Source of the DNA: Bin5 sp965204705 | GTDB lineage: Bacteria; Chloroflexota; Anaerolineae; Caldilineales; Caldilineaceae | Assembly (NCBI GenBank): GCA_965204705.1 | Contig: CBDBFE010000002.1 | Coordinates: 78,147-142,146, forward strand | Reading direction: 5' to 3' | DNA length: 64,000 bases | In this document: in pieces, positions 18,178 through 26,733 of the stretch | Layout: each line of letters begins with the position of its first letter | Position numbering within the stretch: position 1 is the first letter of the stretch | Notes under the pieces: model-generated | The model's database searches: none | The model's input: the letters and a program-made list of their open reading frames with translations, nothing else | What the model was told of the DNA's origin: nothing | Translations under genes and position numbers: made by a program

Positions 18178-18438
18178 ATGAGCAACGTCTGGCAAGCGCA
18201 GGAGGCGCGGGCGCGCTTCAGTGAGCTCCTAGAAGCCAGTCTCGCAGAAGGACCGCAGATCGTCACCAAGCGCGGGAAAGAAACCGCGGTGCTAGTGCCG
18301 ATTGAACAGTGGCGTAAACTGGAAAAACTGGCGAAACCAAGCCTAAAGGCGTTCTTGCTGGCCCCAGAGCCACGTACAGAGGCGTTAACCCCGCCGAGAA
18401 GGAAGCTCCGCCTGCGTTCGGCACCGAATTTAGAGTAG
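18178..18438 (+). CDS. Phd/YefM-family antitoxin
   Basis: The 86-residue protein has the Phd N-terminal pattern: WQAQEARARFSELLEASLAE, then GPQIVTKRGKETAVLVPIEQ (the beta hairpin that dimerises and binds DNA). A GGAGGGAAG ribosome site precedes the ATG. Its partner directly downstream is a truncated PIN-domain toxin, so the antitoxin seems orphaned. Phd proteins repress their own promoters and bind their toxin with the C-terminal tail. Confidence 0.9.
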   Translation: MSNVWQAQEARARFSELLEASLAEGPQIVTKRGKETAVLVPIEQWRKLEKLAKPSLKAFLLAPEPRTEALTPPRRKLRLRSAPNLE

Positions 18439-18447
18439 GGGAATGCT

Positions 18448-18528
18448 GTGTATCTCCTGGATACGAACGTCGTCTGCGGGTTGCGACGTTCGCAGACCTC
18501 AATTGACAGTCTTCGGAGATCGGTATGA
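18448..18528 (+). pseudogene. Truncated PIN-domain (VapC) toxin
   Basis: A GTG-initiated frame ten bases after the Phd gene reads YLLDTNVVCGLRR, the N-terminal PIN signature with its first catalytic Asp, and then stops after 26 codons. VapC proteins have about 130 residues and three further acidic residues, none of which is present. The stump overlaps the HEPN gene start by four bases. The toxin must be inactive. Confidence 0.8.
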
Positions 18529-18947
18529 ACATTAACACCGACCATCTGAACCGTTGCATCAGTACGCTCAGAAGCGCCTGGGAAGGATTGCAGCAGCGCG
18601 AACCGGGCGACGTGTTGTATGACATCTACCGCGCGGCCTGTGTCAAGGAGTTCGAGCTTGTGCTGGAGCAGAGCGGCAGATTGCTGAAAAGGCGGCTGCG
18701 TCCCTACTTTGCCAGCAACCGGCAGGCGGACCAGCTGTACGTCAACGATATTTTCCGCTACGCGGCCAAGCACTGCCTGATCAGCGACGACGCCTGCGAG
18801 CGCTGGCTGGAATACCGCGTTGCCCGCAATGAAACGGTGGATGAATGCGGGGCGCGGTTTGCCGAGAGGACGCTGGAACTGCTGCCCCAATTCATCGCGG
18901 ATGCAGATGCGTTAGCCGGTGTTATTGACGGGGGTTGGGAGAGCTGA
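18525..18947 (+). CDS. HEPN / nucleotidyltransferase substrate-binding protein (HI0074-like)
   Basis: The 140-residue, mostly helical protein fits the HI0074 family of HEPN proteins: DILYDIYRAA-type helix near residue 30, KEFELVLEQSGRLLKR and the motif RNETVDECG (101-109). In active HEPN RNases this motif is R-N-x-T-x-H; here the histidine position is Asp106, so RNase activity seems unlikely. Partners are normally an adjacent MNT nucleotidyltransferase, and a broken one lies at 17893-18114. It overlaps the next gene by one base (TGATG). Confidence 0.75.
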   Translation: MNINTDHLNRCISTLRSAWEGLQQREPGDVLYDIYRAACVKEFELVLEQSGRLLKRRLRPYFASNRQADQLYVNDIFRYAAKHCLISDDACERWLEYRVARNETVDECGARFAERTLELLPQFIADADALAGVIDGGWES

Positions 18948-20224
18948 TGACATACAGCGATGAAGAGATCCTGCGCCGTTTGCGGCTGGGCGAGGACAGC
19001 GGCTGGGCGTTCAAGCAGGTCGAATTCAGCGGCGACCGGCCGGCAAGCCCGCGCCGGGATGACTGGGCCGATGAGATAACCGCCTTCGCCAACGCAAGCG
19101 GCGGCGCGCTGCTCTGCGGCGTCAGCGACGATGGGGAGGTGAAGGGCATGTCGCGCCGGCAGATCACCAACCTGGACGCGCTTCTGGTCGAAGTCGTACA
19201 TTCGATCAAGCCGCCGGTACGCATCCGCACCGATCATCGCGAGCTCGCCGGCGGCAAACCGGTGCTTGTGGTCGAAGTGCCCCAGGGCGACACAGTGCAC
19301 GAGGCGCCGGGCGGCGCCTATATCCGCGTCGGCGCGTCGAAGCGCCTCATGACGAGCGACGAGCGACTGCGCCTGGCGCAGCGGCGGGGCCAGGCGCGCT
19401 TTCGCTGGTTCGACGAGCAGCCTGTGCCGGGCACGGGATTCGGGACATTGGAGGAGGCGCTATGGAAGCCGCTGTTGAGCGCCGAGGGGGCGGCGGATCC
19501 TGAAGCGGCCCTGGAGAAGATGGGTTTCCTTGCGCATGATGAACATGGTGTGAAGAGGGCTACGGTCGCCGGTCTGCTTCTATGCAGCCGGGCTCCCCAG
19601 GAATGGTTTTCCAACGCCTGCATCACCGCAACTTGTTACCGGGGCAAGGACCGAACGACCGGCCAGATCGATGCCCAGACAATCACCGGACCTCTGAACC
19701 GACAGATCGCGGAGGCGGTCGCTTTCGCCTTGCGTAATATGCGGGTGGCGGCGCACAAGGCGCCGGCGCGGGAAGAGCTGCTCCAATACAGTGAAGAGGC
19801 TCTGTTCGGGACGATCACCAACGCCGTGGTCCACCGCGACTATTCGATCCATGGGACGCGGATCCGGCTGTCGATGTTTGAGGACAGGGTGGAGATACAG
19901 TCTCCCGGAGCGCTTGCGAACAATCTGACAGTTGACGACCTGGCATACCGACAGTCGACGCGCAACGAGGTTCTGGCAACGGCGCTCGGCCGCATGTCCG
20001 CCGGAGAGATCAGGGGCGCGGGCGGTCGGCTGTACGTGATGGAGAGGCGCGGAGAACGGCAAAGGCGTTTTGGATGTTCCGTGCGCAGCCGTTCGGGGCG
20101 CGGCGGCACTTTGCTCGCGCCAGCCGCTGTTCGGACAGACGACGTCAAGGAGCCCTGGTGTGAAGGCGTTCAGAGCCGCTCAGAGCGCCTGTTTTGGGAG
20201 ATTGGGTCCTCTGCAAAGCCCTGA
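18947..20224 (+). CDS. AlbA/Schlafen-type DNA-binding and ATPase protein, damaged 3' end
   Basis: The start at 18947 overlaps the HEPN stop by one base. Residues about 15-140 form an AlbA_2 (Schlafen-like) domain (KQVEFSGDRP, ANASGGALLCGVSDDGEVKG, GGAYIRVGASKRLM). The later part is a GHKL-type ATPase (EEALFGTITNAVVHRDYSIH; FEDRVEIQSPG; NEVLATALGRM). Proteins of this type act as regulators or defence components. After GAGGRLYVMERRGE the expected C-terminal winged-helix sequence is replaced by a different, Arg-rich frame, which indicates a frameshift near 20050; the last 55 or so residues are probably not native. Confidence 0.75.
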   Translation: MTYSDEEILRRLRLGEDSGWAFKQVEFSGDRPASPRRDDWADEITAFANASGGALLCGVSDDGEVKGMSRRQITNLDALLVEVVHSIKPPVRIRTDHRELAGGKPVLVVEVPQGDTVHEAPGGAYIRVGASKRLMTSDERLRLAQRRGQARFRWFDEQPVPGTGFGTLEEALWKPLLSAEGAADPEAALEKMGFLAHDEHGVKRATVAGLLLCSRAPQEWFSNACITATCYRGKDRTTGQIDAQTITGPLNRQIAEAVAFALRNMRVAAHKAPAREELLQYSEEALFGTITNAVVHRDYSIHGTRIRLSMFEDRVEIQSPGALANNLTVDDLAYRQSTRNEVLATALGRMSAGEIRGAGGRLYVMERRGERQRRFGCSVRSRSGRGGTLLAPAAVRTDDVKEPWCEGVQSRSERLFWEIGSSAKP

Positions 20225-20559
20225 ACGCCCGGTCTGCCCCCCTCCATGCTGCGCAGGGGGCGTTTTGGCAATACCGGGGCAGACGGTTAACGGGGCAATC
20301 GTTTTCCAGAGCCTGCGAAGGGCGCGCACGAGGGGCACCCCTACCGCCTGTCATGGTCATTTCAGACAATATGATCTTATGTGCATATGTTACTATGTTA
20401 ATCGATGCTGCACCTGTATGATTGACGGCGGCCGGCTGTGACGAGAGACGGCCCGGCCAGCCGGCGGGCGCGTCCTGCTACCCGGGATGCGAAGGGACAC
20501 GGCGAACACCTTTTTGTCCGCGGAGGACGCGGAGGGGCGCGGAGAACTGCTTTTTTGTC
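20225..20559. other. Non-coding region with dispersed GC-rich repeats
   Basis: No gene is seen. It holds GGGGCACCCCTAC (20334-20346), related to the 47937 repeat family, and a run of imperfect CGCGGAGG/CGCGAAG units after TTTTTGTCC (about 20510-20595), of the kind also present near 40020, 47975, 49466 and 56470. Confidence 0.5.
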
Positions 20560-20985
20560 CGCGAAGTCACGCGAAGGACCGCGAAGAACACCAATGGCGT
20601 ATCGGATTATCTGTGCGCAGCTATGCAGCCGTGCGCGGATCAGTTGCGCTTTGCCCGCGTAAATTATTGTTCAGGCGAAGGTGAAGGAGGCCTAGTCGGC
20701 GGCCGCGCCAAGAGCGGCTGCCGTTCCCCGCGTTGCGAAGTTTGCTCTCAGCCATAGTTTATCAGCTCTTTTGCCTTTGTTCAGGTGCGCCCATTTTTGG
20801 CGGTAGAATTCCCGGTACTCCTCTTCGTGTTTGCGCCTGTTTTCCTCCTTCTCTTTCTTCCACACTGCGTGCGCGGCTCTTTGCTCTTTCTGCCAGCACT
20901 CTTTGCACACCTCGCGGCCGGCGGCCCATTTCTCAGCCGGGATGGCGTTGCCGCATGGACAGAGGATCTCGGACCGGCCGTCAGA
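20560..20985. repeat. Segmental duplication, copy 1
   Basis: From about 20630 to 20965 the sequence is nearly identical to 40140-40470, including the non-coding flank (TTGCGCTTTGCCCGCGTAA) and the 3' third of the winged-helix gene. Similarity is weaker between 20560 and 20630. The copy at 40 kb is broken off at the C-terminal domain of the gene. Confidence 0.8.
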
Positions 20986-21738
20986 AAGGTCAGCGTCGGA
21001 CTGGCCGTTGATGTTGGTGTTGACGTTGATTTTTTTGTTATCCCCATTTGCTGATGGATGTACCCCCTTTTCATTTCCTTTATCTATTTCAGGAAGTAGA
21101 TCTATTTTTGTGTCGCGCCCGGTTGACAACCTCTCAGTAAGGGTGTCGCGTTCGCTTGACAACAGGGTGTCGCGGCCGGTTGACACCCTGCCGGCTGGAG
21201 GTTGTAAAGCGGTGGTTGACAACCTTTCGGCGTTATCCACAATGCGGGCGACGTCTGCGGGGGTCTTTTTGCGGGTGAAGTCGTCTTTGGTTTTGGTGGC
21301 GGCGAGGCGGCAGAGCTCCTCGAATTCGGGGACGGCGTAGAAGATGACGGGCTGGTCGCCCTTGCGCCTGTTCTTGGGATAGCCTTTGCCGAGCTTGATG
21401 AGGAGACCATGCTTAACGACGGTGCCGAGATAGCTGCAGAGCGCCTGGCGCGAGATGCCCAGCTGCTGCGCGGTCCATCCCTGCTGGAAGTAGAAGGACC
21501 TGAATCTGCTGTCGCGGTTGTCGCAGTTGGCCAGGCCGGCGCCCAGGAGGAGGACCGCTTGCAGGCGGGCGGGCAGAACGGAGAGGATGTCGGACTCGAA
21601 CAGGTCGAGGACGATGTTCTCGTAGCGGTGGTGCTGATGCTGGTTGTAGTCTGGAGAGCTGACGTCGTTGCGGTGAATGTCGGATGTTGACGTGCGGGCG
21701 TGCGCAGTGGTATGCTGTGAAGCAGACACGGGATGCAT
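20692..21738 (-). CDS. Winged-helix protein with Cys-rich, charged C-terminus
   Basis: This 348-residue protein has a helix-turn-helix region at about 65-110 (WTAQQLGISRQALCSYLGTV, with KHGLLIKLGKG as the wing), a middle region with repeats of STGRDTLLS/LSTGRDT type (about 185-215), and a C-terminal module with CPCGNAIPAEKW and CKECWQKEQ, i.e. four cysteines that could bind zinc, followed by a very charged helix. The layout resembles plasmid or phage replication initiator-like proteins, but I cannot name a family. The last 92 residues are duplicated at 40197-40484. Confidence 0.7.
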   Translation of the reverse strand: MHPVSASQHTTAHARTSTSDIHRNDVSSPDYNQHQHHRYENIVLDLFESDILSVLPARLQAVLLLGAGLANCDNRDSRFRSFYFQQGWTAQQLGISRQALCSYLGTVVKHGLLIKLGKGYPKNRRKGDQPVIFYAVPEFEELCRLAATKTKDDFTRKKTPADVARIVDNAERLSTTALQPPAGRVSTGRDTLLSSERDTLTERLSTGRDTKIDLLPEIDKGNEKGVHPSANGDNKKINVNTNINGQSDADLSDGRSEILCPCGNAIPAEKWAAGREVCKECWQKEQRAAHAVWKKEKEENRRKHEEEYREFYRQKWAHLNKGKRADKLWLRANFATRGTAAALGAAAD

Positions 21739-22192
21739 CCTCCTGTGGTCTCTGGTGACGGGAGCGTCAACTCGCCGTCATCGCCCATCTTCCTGCAACT
21801 GCTCACCTCGCCCAGGTGGGCAGTCGCATTTTGAGGGGCATTTTCAGTTGTGGAGCTTGAGGATAACATGCCGGTTGACGATCGCGCAACCGGTTGTTAC
21901 GATGGGGGTCGATGGATGAAAGGGAAGAGATCCATTGGTTTCATGGGGAAGACCTGCGAGGCTCCGGCCAGCGGGTCTTTTTCTGTTTTTTGGCGCTCTG
22001 TGACGGCCCGAGACCGCGCTGGCAAGCGGTGACGTCAGCCTGAACCGGGACAGGCAGGGGCAACCCCCGGTTTATCCACGAAGGGCCACGAAGAAGACCC
22101 TTTTATGGTGAAGCAGTTCGGCAACTGCCTTGCGCCATTTCGTTTGCCGGGGGCGCTCCGGCGACGCTGCACGCGGGTTGCGCTTGCGGACA
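21739..22192. other. Intergenic region, little recognised
   Basis: No credible gene. It includes CCTGAACCGGGA (22037-22048) followed by CCACGAAGGGCCACGAAG, part of a short dispersed motif also seen near 56410 and 57415. Confidence 0.4.
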
Positions 22193-22627
22193 TTAAGGCA
22201 GGTGCTGCTCCAAGTCTTCGATTGTACGCTTCAATTCTTCGATGTTGGCCCGGGCCGCGGCCAAGGCTTTTTCCTCGGTTTCGGCCAAGGTTTCGAAGGA
22301 GTCGCCCCAGCCTGCATTGTGGTGCTGAAAGAGGGCCGGCGTGGCCTGATAGCTGAATCTGGCGGGGACTGTGAAAGGCGCATTTTCATAGATGCAGTAG
22401 AGCGGCGTCTCTTTGAAAAGCCGGCAGAAGTCTCCGCCCGGCGCGAACATAGGCCACAAGTTTGGTTCGAAGTCTACATCGGCAATGTACAGGTCGGCGT
22501 ACTCCGGCCGGTCAAAAATGGTGGTGTTGTCCAGCTGTTCCCTCGTGCCTTCGAGGACGACTGTTGTTTCGAAGTCGAAGTCGTCGTCATGGCAGAGCAG
22601 GAGCGTTGCTTTGATGATTTGGGACAT
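22193..22627 (-). CDS. Hypothetical acidic protein
   Basis: The 144-residue acidic protein starts MSQIIKATLLLCHDDDFDFE and ends in a coiled-coil-like helix (EEKALAAARANIEELKRTIE). It has a middle block rich in aromatic residues (FSYQATPALFQHHNAGWG). No signal peptide or membrane segment is present. Composition and codon use look genuine, but no family is recognised and no operon partner is adjacent. Confidence 0.55.
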   Translation of the reverse strand: MSQIIKATLLLCHDDDFDFETTVVLEGTREQLDNTTIFDRPEYADLYIADVDFEPNLWPMFAPGGDFCRLFKETPLYCIYENAPFTVPARFSYQATPALFQHHNAGWGDSFETLAETEEKALAAARANIEELKRTIEDLEQHLP

Positions 22628-22799
22628 TGTGTGGACTCTCAGGGTGTGGGTGGGCGCGCCGGCCCGGTTTACGCCACGGGGTGTCTTGATGCGCAGCTTT
22701 GCGCCAGGGGGCTCGAGCGGGCCGGGGGCGCAGCTTTGCGGCCATATCTTTCAGAACGGGCACAGGGAAGCGGCTCCGGTTCGTTCCCGGGACTTGTAC

Positions 22800-22914
22800 G
22801 CTGGCAATTGCGACAATTTGTCGTTTTTGCGGGTGTTTCTGTCGCAGATGGGTGAGGCGCCGGGCGGTACGAAGGGGTATGCTCTGCTTCTCGAGGGCGG
22901 GGGGCCGGATTCCT
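22800..22914. repeat. Partial copy of the 550-bp dispersed repeat
   Basis: The right-hand part of the dispersed repeat is present here: CTGGCAATTGCGACAATTTG, then CGTTTTTGCGGGTGTTTCTG and CGCAGATGGGTGAGG. It ends exactly where recognisable DUF3800 coding sequence begins, so this insertion or rearrangement has removed that gene's 5' half. Confidence 0.7.
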
Positions 22915-23292
22915 AGCGACACATACAAAATATTTTTCTCCAGGCGGGGCAAATCCGATCGCACACTTGCCTTGCGTGAAGCAATTGAAACAGCCAGAAG
23001 CCAGTTCGCCCAAAAGCATGGTATTGCAATTGGAGCGTCGCTGCAGGTATTTGAGTTTTCTCCCAGTGAGCAGGCGGGCTTACAAGCCGTAGATTATTTT
23101 ACATGGGCCATACAAAGGCTGTATGAGCGTCACGAGGAACGGTATGTGAGGTATCTTGGGGAGGCTGTTCGGGTGGTGCTGGATATCGACGACAAGCGCA
23201 AGACCGGAGCTGGCAAATACTATACGCGGAAGAGTCCTATTCGTGCCGCCAGACTTGCTTGGAGGCATGAAGAAGAAAAGCCAGGGATATAG
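22915..23292 (+). pseudogene. DUF3800 protein, C-terminal half
   Basis: The frame ending at 23292 reads KIFFSRRGKSDRTLALREAI, then SPSEQAGLQAVDYFTWAIQR and DIDDKRKTGAGKYYTRKSP. These are the C-terminal blocks of DUF3800, a family with an RNase H-like fold found near mobile and defence genes. The N-terminal half, with the first catalytic-type Asp (YxDESG), is missing; a dispersed repeat occupies that place. No start codon or ribosome site belongs to it. Confidence 0.8.
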
Positions 23293-23404
23293 GATTATGC
23301 GAACCGCGGCCCAATAATCACACGGCATGGAGCCGAATTTTGTCCACTGGCTTGCTCACATAGTAGACACTGACCCAAGAAAGTGCAAATTGGTAATTTG
23401 CATA

Positions 23405-23960
23405 GGTATGGTTGGCCCCAATCTTTGGACCACGAAACGGGGGAAATAAAGTGCATGCAGACGGCGAGGGCGGTTGTCTGAACTGCAGTTCGGGGGATTC
23501 AGGGGATGGGCTGCAGTTTGGCCGGAGCCGGGCGCGCATTCTTGCCGGCTGCCCTGGCTGGTGTGCCGCGCTCTTAGCAGTCCGCGATAGCCGCTGGGCA
23601 GACTCTCCTGGCACTCAAACGGTTCTGTCACAATCGACTTCAACGGCCAGCTTCGCTCCTGTCAAGGAATTCAGGCGGTAGGCCAGTCGCTTCGACAGAG
23701 GGGGGAGCCTAGGGCCCCTCATGCCTGAAAAATCGCTTAGAACGGCTCCGGCGCGGCCGGTTGCATTGATCTGCCCCTGGGTCGCTTCGCGGCTGGCTTT
23801 CTGTTCGTGAGCGCCGCCGGGACGCTGGCAAATGCGACAATTTGTCGTTTTTGCGGGTGTTTCTGTTGCAGACGGATGAAGTGCCAGGCGGTACGAATGG
23901 GTATGGCCCGCTCCTTGGGGGCGGGCAGCCAGGTCACTTACGGGAGCTGCTCTTTGATCC
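23405..23960. repeat. 550-bp dispersed repeat, copy A
   Basis: The copy begins with an IS-end-like motif (CCCCAATCTTTGGACCACGA at 23416-23435) and passes through GGGGATGGGCTGCAGTTTGG, AACGGTTCTGTCACAATCGA and AAATGCGACAATTTGTCG to about 23960. Longer copies are at 25782-26430 and 30241-30735, with pieces at 22800, 39830 and 40477. No conserved reading frame runs through all copies, so it is probably non-coding. Confidence 0.8.
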
Positions 23961-24035
23961 TCAACATCAGGACACCATCCGCTAGCCAAGCCTATTCGAG
24001 AGTGCACCTTGTGGTTCGTGGTCTTGTCATTGCTG

Positions 24036-24818
24036 TCATGCAGACGCTCCTGAATAGAATCGGATTCCCAAACGCCAGAACCACCTGGACAACAGTAACA
24101 ATGCCGCTGCCAATGCCACTGATCCAACGAAGGTTGTTGTTGTGATGCGTCCGCTGATCGCAGAAGCAGGCACCGTTGTGGCGAAGGCCACAGGCACGAG
24201 AAAAGTCAGTGTAACGCGCAACCAAAACGGGTAGATGCCTATTGGCCAGCGGCCCGCCTGCCATAAGCTTACAAAAATTTCCTGGATGTTTTCCACTCGA
24301 ACAAACCAGAATGCAGTGGTACTGAGAAGAAGCAGAAAGCTATAGATAATTGCCATGCCGCTGAACAACGAACCCACAAAAGTGAGAATCTCAAAAAGGC
24401 CAATATGCGAACCCATCCTTATGATCGCCAGGGTGAATATTGGTATTGCGATGAATACATCTACCAGTCGCCAGATTTCCACTTTCTGAATGCTGACCAA
24501 CACCTGTGAGTCAACCGGTTTTGTCAGAGTGAAATCCAGGGTGCCCTTCCTTATGTCTTCAAAGAATCTTGTCATAGCAGGTCTGATAAAGGTCCGAACC
24601 ACGCCGCCCATAAGAAAGTAAACACCTACGAGTGCTATCAGTTCTGCGGCTTGCCATCCCCCCAGGTTGTCGGTGTGGGAAAAGATAACGGTCAGACCGA
24701 CAAAGGCTAAGCCCAGTTCCATCAGACTCTGCATCAGATTGAACCAAAAATTGACTCGATATTCCAGTTCGTTCTGTGCTGCCAACCGAAAATATGTTGC
24801 CACCAGACTGACGTAGTA
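24036..24818 (-). CDS. ABC-2 type permease
   Basis: The 260-residue protein from the ATG at 24818 has six hydrophobic segments and the N-terminal pattern ATYFRLAAQNELEYRVNFWF of the ABC2_membrane_6 family, as does its upstream neighbour. Such permeases pair as heterodimers with an ABC ATPase to export lipids or drugs. I preferred the ATG at 24818 over the one at 24851 because the family begins at this point. The ATPase gene is not adjacent; copies of the dispersed repeat lie on both sides of the permease pair. Confidence 0.85.
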   Translation of the reverse strand, partial: YYVSLVATYFRLAAQNELEYRVNFWFNLMQSLMELGLAFVGLTVIFSHTDNLGGWQAAELIALVGVYFLMGGVVRTFIRPAMTRFFEDIRKGTLDFTLTKPVDSQVLVSIQKVEIWRLVDVFIAIPIFTLAIIRMGSHIGLFEILTFVGSLFSGMAIIYSFLLLLSTTAFWFVRVENIQEIFVSLWQAGRWPIGIYPFWLRVTLTFLVPVAFATTVPASAISGRITTTTFVGSVALAAALLLLSRWFWRLGIRFYSGASA

Positions 24819-24888
24819 CATGATATCTTGGTTTCCAGTGCACCTTGGCATGCGTCGTCGAAGATTATGCTGGAACTATCTACTGCCG

Positions 24889-25692
24889 TCAGGCACCAAC
24901 TGCCGTGTAGCGTCGAATCCCCTTGCGATAAGAAATCTGGAGTATGATAAAACCTCCAATCACCCAAATCAGTTGCATGCCGAGCCCGGCAATGAGTTCA
25001 CGAGACGTGACTCGGCCCAGCAAGATTTCGACCGGGAAAGCAAGCATCCAACGGAAAGGCAGTATAGCGGCTAAGCTCTGTACAGAATGGGGAAAAAGGT
25101 CGAGCGGTGCTAATCGACCAGAAAAGGAAAGTCCAAAAAGGAAGTAGAGTTGGCTAATGGCATCGACCCGAGTGGTCCAGAAGGCCAGCATAGCAAGCGC
25201 CCATTCCAAGAACAGACGCATGAGTAAGGCCAGAACAAACACGGGCACAAAGGCTACCAGCGCGCTTGCTTCCGGCTGCCAGGAAGCGGAAAAGGTCCAA
25301 GCCAGAAACGCGACAGCCGCCCCTATCACGGGCAACGCCACCAACTTGAATGCAAAATTGTCGGCAATATCCAAGTGAATTGGGTGGACAGGTTTGAGCA
25401 GGTCTGATGAGAACTCACCTAAACGGATACGATTGCTAAGGGCCAGCGCAAACCAGGTATGTGTAGCGTGATTGACCAGAAGCATAAGGATGTAGTACAC
25501 GACGATGTCGTTTACAGTGTAACCGGCTACCGCTCCTCCCTTTTGTAACGCCACCGTCCGCCACACCACCAGATACAAGACCGGTCCCACAATCGAACTC
25601 AAAATCCAGATTAGCAGTGCAACTCGGTACTGAAGATTCAGCGCCAACTGAATTCGCATATAGCTTCTGTAGATGAAAAAGTAGGACTTCAT
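24889..25692 (-). CDS. ABC-2 type permease
   Basis: This 267-residue membrane protein has six hydrophobic segments and begins YRSYMRIQLALNLQYRVALL, again the ABC2_membrane_6 pattern. It contains the loop SNRIRLGEFSSDLLKPVHPI that is conserved in this family between segments two and three. It lies 70 bases upstream of the second permease on the same strand. Upstream of it, where an ATPase gene would be expected, there is only a copy of the dispersed repeat. Confidence 0.85.
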   Translation of the reverse strand: MKSYFFIYRSYMRIQLALNLQYRVALLIWILSSIVGPVLYLVVWRTVALQKGGAVAGYTVNDIVVYYILMLLVNHATHTWFALALSNRIRLGEFSSDLLKPVHPIHLDIADNFAFKLVALPVIGAAVAFLAWTFSASWQPEASALVAFVPVFVLALLMRLFLEWALAMLAFWTTRVDAISQLYFLFGLSFSGRLAPLDLFPHSVQSLAAILPFRWMLAFPVEILLGRVTSRELIAGLGMQLIWVIGGFIILQISYRKGIRRYTAVGA

Positions 25693-25781
25693 TTTTCGGA
25701 TTCAGTGCGACTGTCGATTGTGTGCGTCAACTGACTTCCACTCGGCTGGATTCATTTTGCCGGTAACCAGTTTAACCTACT

Positions 25782-26430
25782 TGAGGTGGGTCCCAATGTT
25801 CGGCCCACGAAACGGGGAAAATAAGGCGCTTTCGGACGGATGCGGTTTGCCACCATCAGAGCACGAAGTGCTCTTCCACCGCCCGCGATGGCGCTGTCGT
25901 AGGCGAGGGTCATGGCTTTGGTGCGGTAGTGTATGAACTGCAGTTTTGGGGGATTTAGAGGATGGGCTGCAGTTTGGACCGGAGCCGGGCGCGTTTTCTT
26001 GCCGGCCGGCCTGGCCGGTGTGCCGCGCTCATGGCAGTCCGCAACAGCCGCCGGACAGACTCTCCTGGCACTCAAACGGTTCTGTCACAATCGATTCCAA
26101 CGGCCAGCTTTGCCCTTGGCAAGAAATTCAGGGGAGAGGCCAAACGCTATGGAAGGGGGAGTGGCAGAAGGGTACCCTCATGCCTGGATAGGCGCTCAGA
26201 ACGGCTCTGGTGTGGGCGGTTGTATCGGGTTGCCCCCGGGTCGGTACGCGGCGGGCTTTCTGTTCGTTAGCGCTTCCGAAAGGCTGGCAAATGCGACAAT
26301 TTGTCGTTTTTGGGGTGTGTTTCTGTCGCAAATGGATACAGTGCTGGGCGGTACGACCGGGTATGCCCCTCTTCTTGAGGGCGGGCGGCCAGGGCCCTTA
26401 CGGGAGCTGGTCTTTAGTGCGCAGCGACGC
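25782..26430. repeat. 550-bp dispersed repeat, copy B
   Basis: This copy starts with CCCAATGTTCGGCCCACGAA (25793-25812) and continues with the blocks of copy A (GAGGATGGGCTGCAGTTTGG, AACGGTTCTGTCACAATCGA, AAATGCGACAATTTGTCG). It carries an extra block near its left end derived from the 3' end of a type IIG restriction gene. Confidence 0.8.
25866..25930 (-). pseudogene. Fragment of a type IIG restriction-modification gene (C-terminus)
   Basis: On the minus strand these bases read YRTKAMTLAYDSAIAGG, which matches the C-terminal YRTKDMVLAYYNALAAGDTD of the full type IIG protein at 40681-44721. Nothing more of the gene is present. The fragment is embedded in dispersed repeat copy B. Confidence 0.7.
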
Positions 26431-26733
26431 GTCGAACGAGCAAGCTGGGACACGGACTTTCGCTTCAAAATGTTGTCTCAGTCAGCTGCGGTTGCTCTGG
26501 GCTAAACTTGCACGGGACCGCACTTGAAGCCAAGCAGGTGATAGACTGAAAAGCCTTGGTATGTTATCGTCTTTCACAATCCTGAGGGTCAGCAGGTGGC
26601 ATTTGAGATGGTCTATTCCAGGATATTCCACGCTGACCGAGACTACACGAGCCGGATTTGAGTAGTCAGTGCATCCGAGGCGTGCAATTCTCGCCACCTC
26701 AGTCGCTCAACTCCAGGCGGAGGAAGATCAACG
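26431..26733. other. Upstream region of the ParB-like operon
   Basis: No gene is seen. The region leads to the ParB-like gene, whose ribosome site is AGGCGGAGGAAG (26714-26725). A promoter cannot be picked with confidence. Confidence 0.4.
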
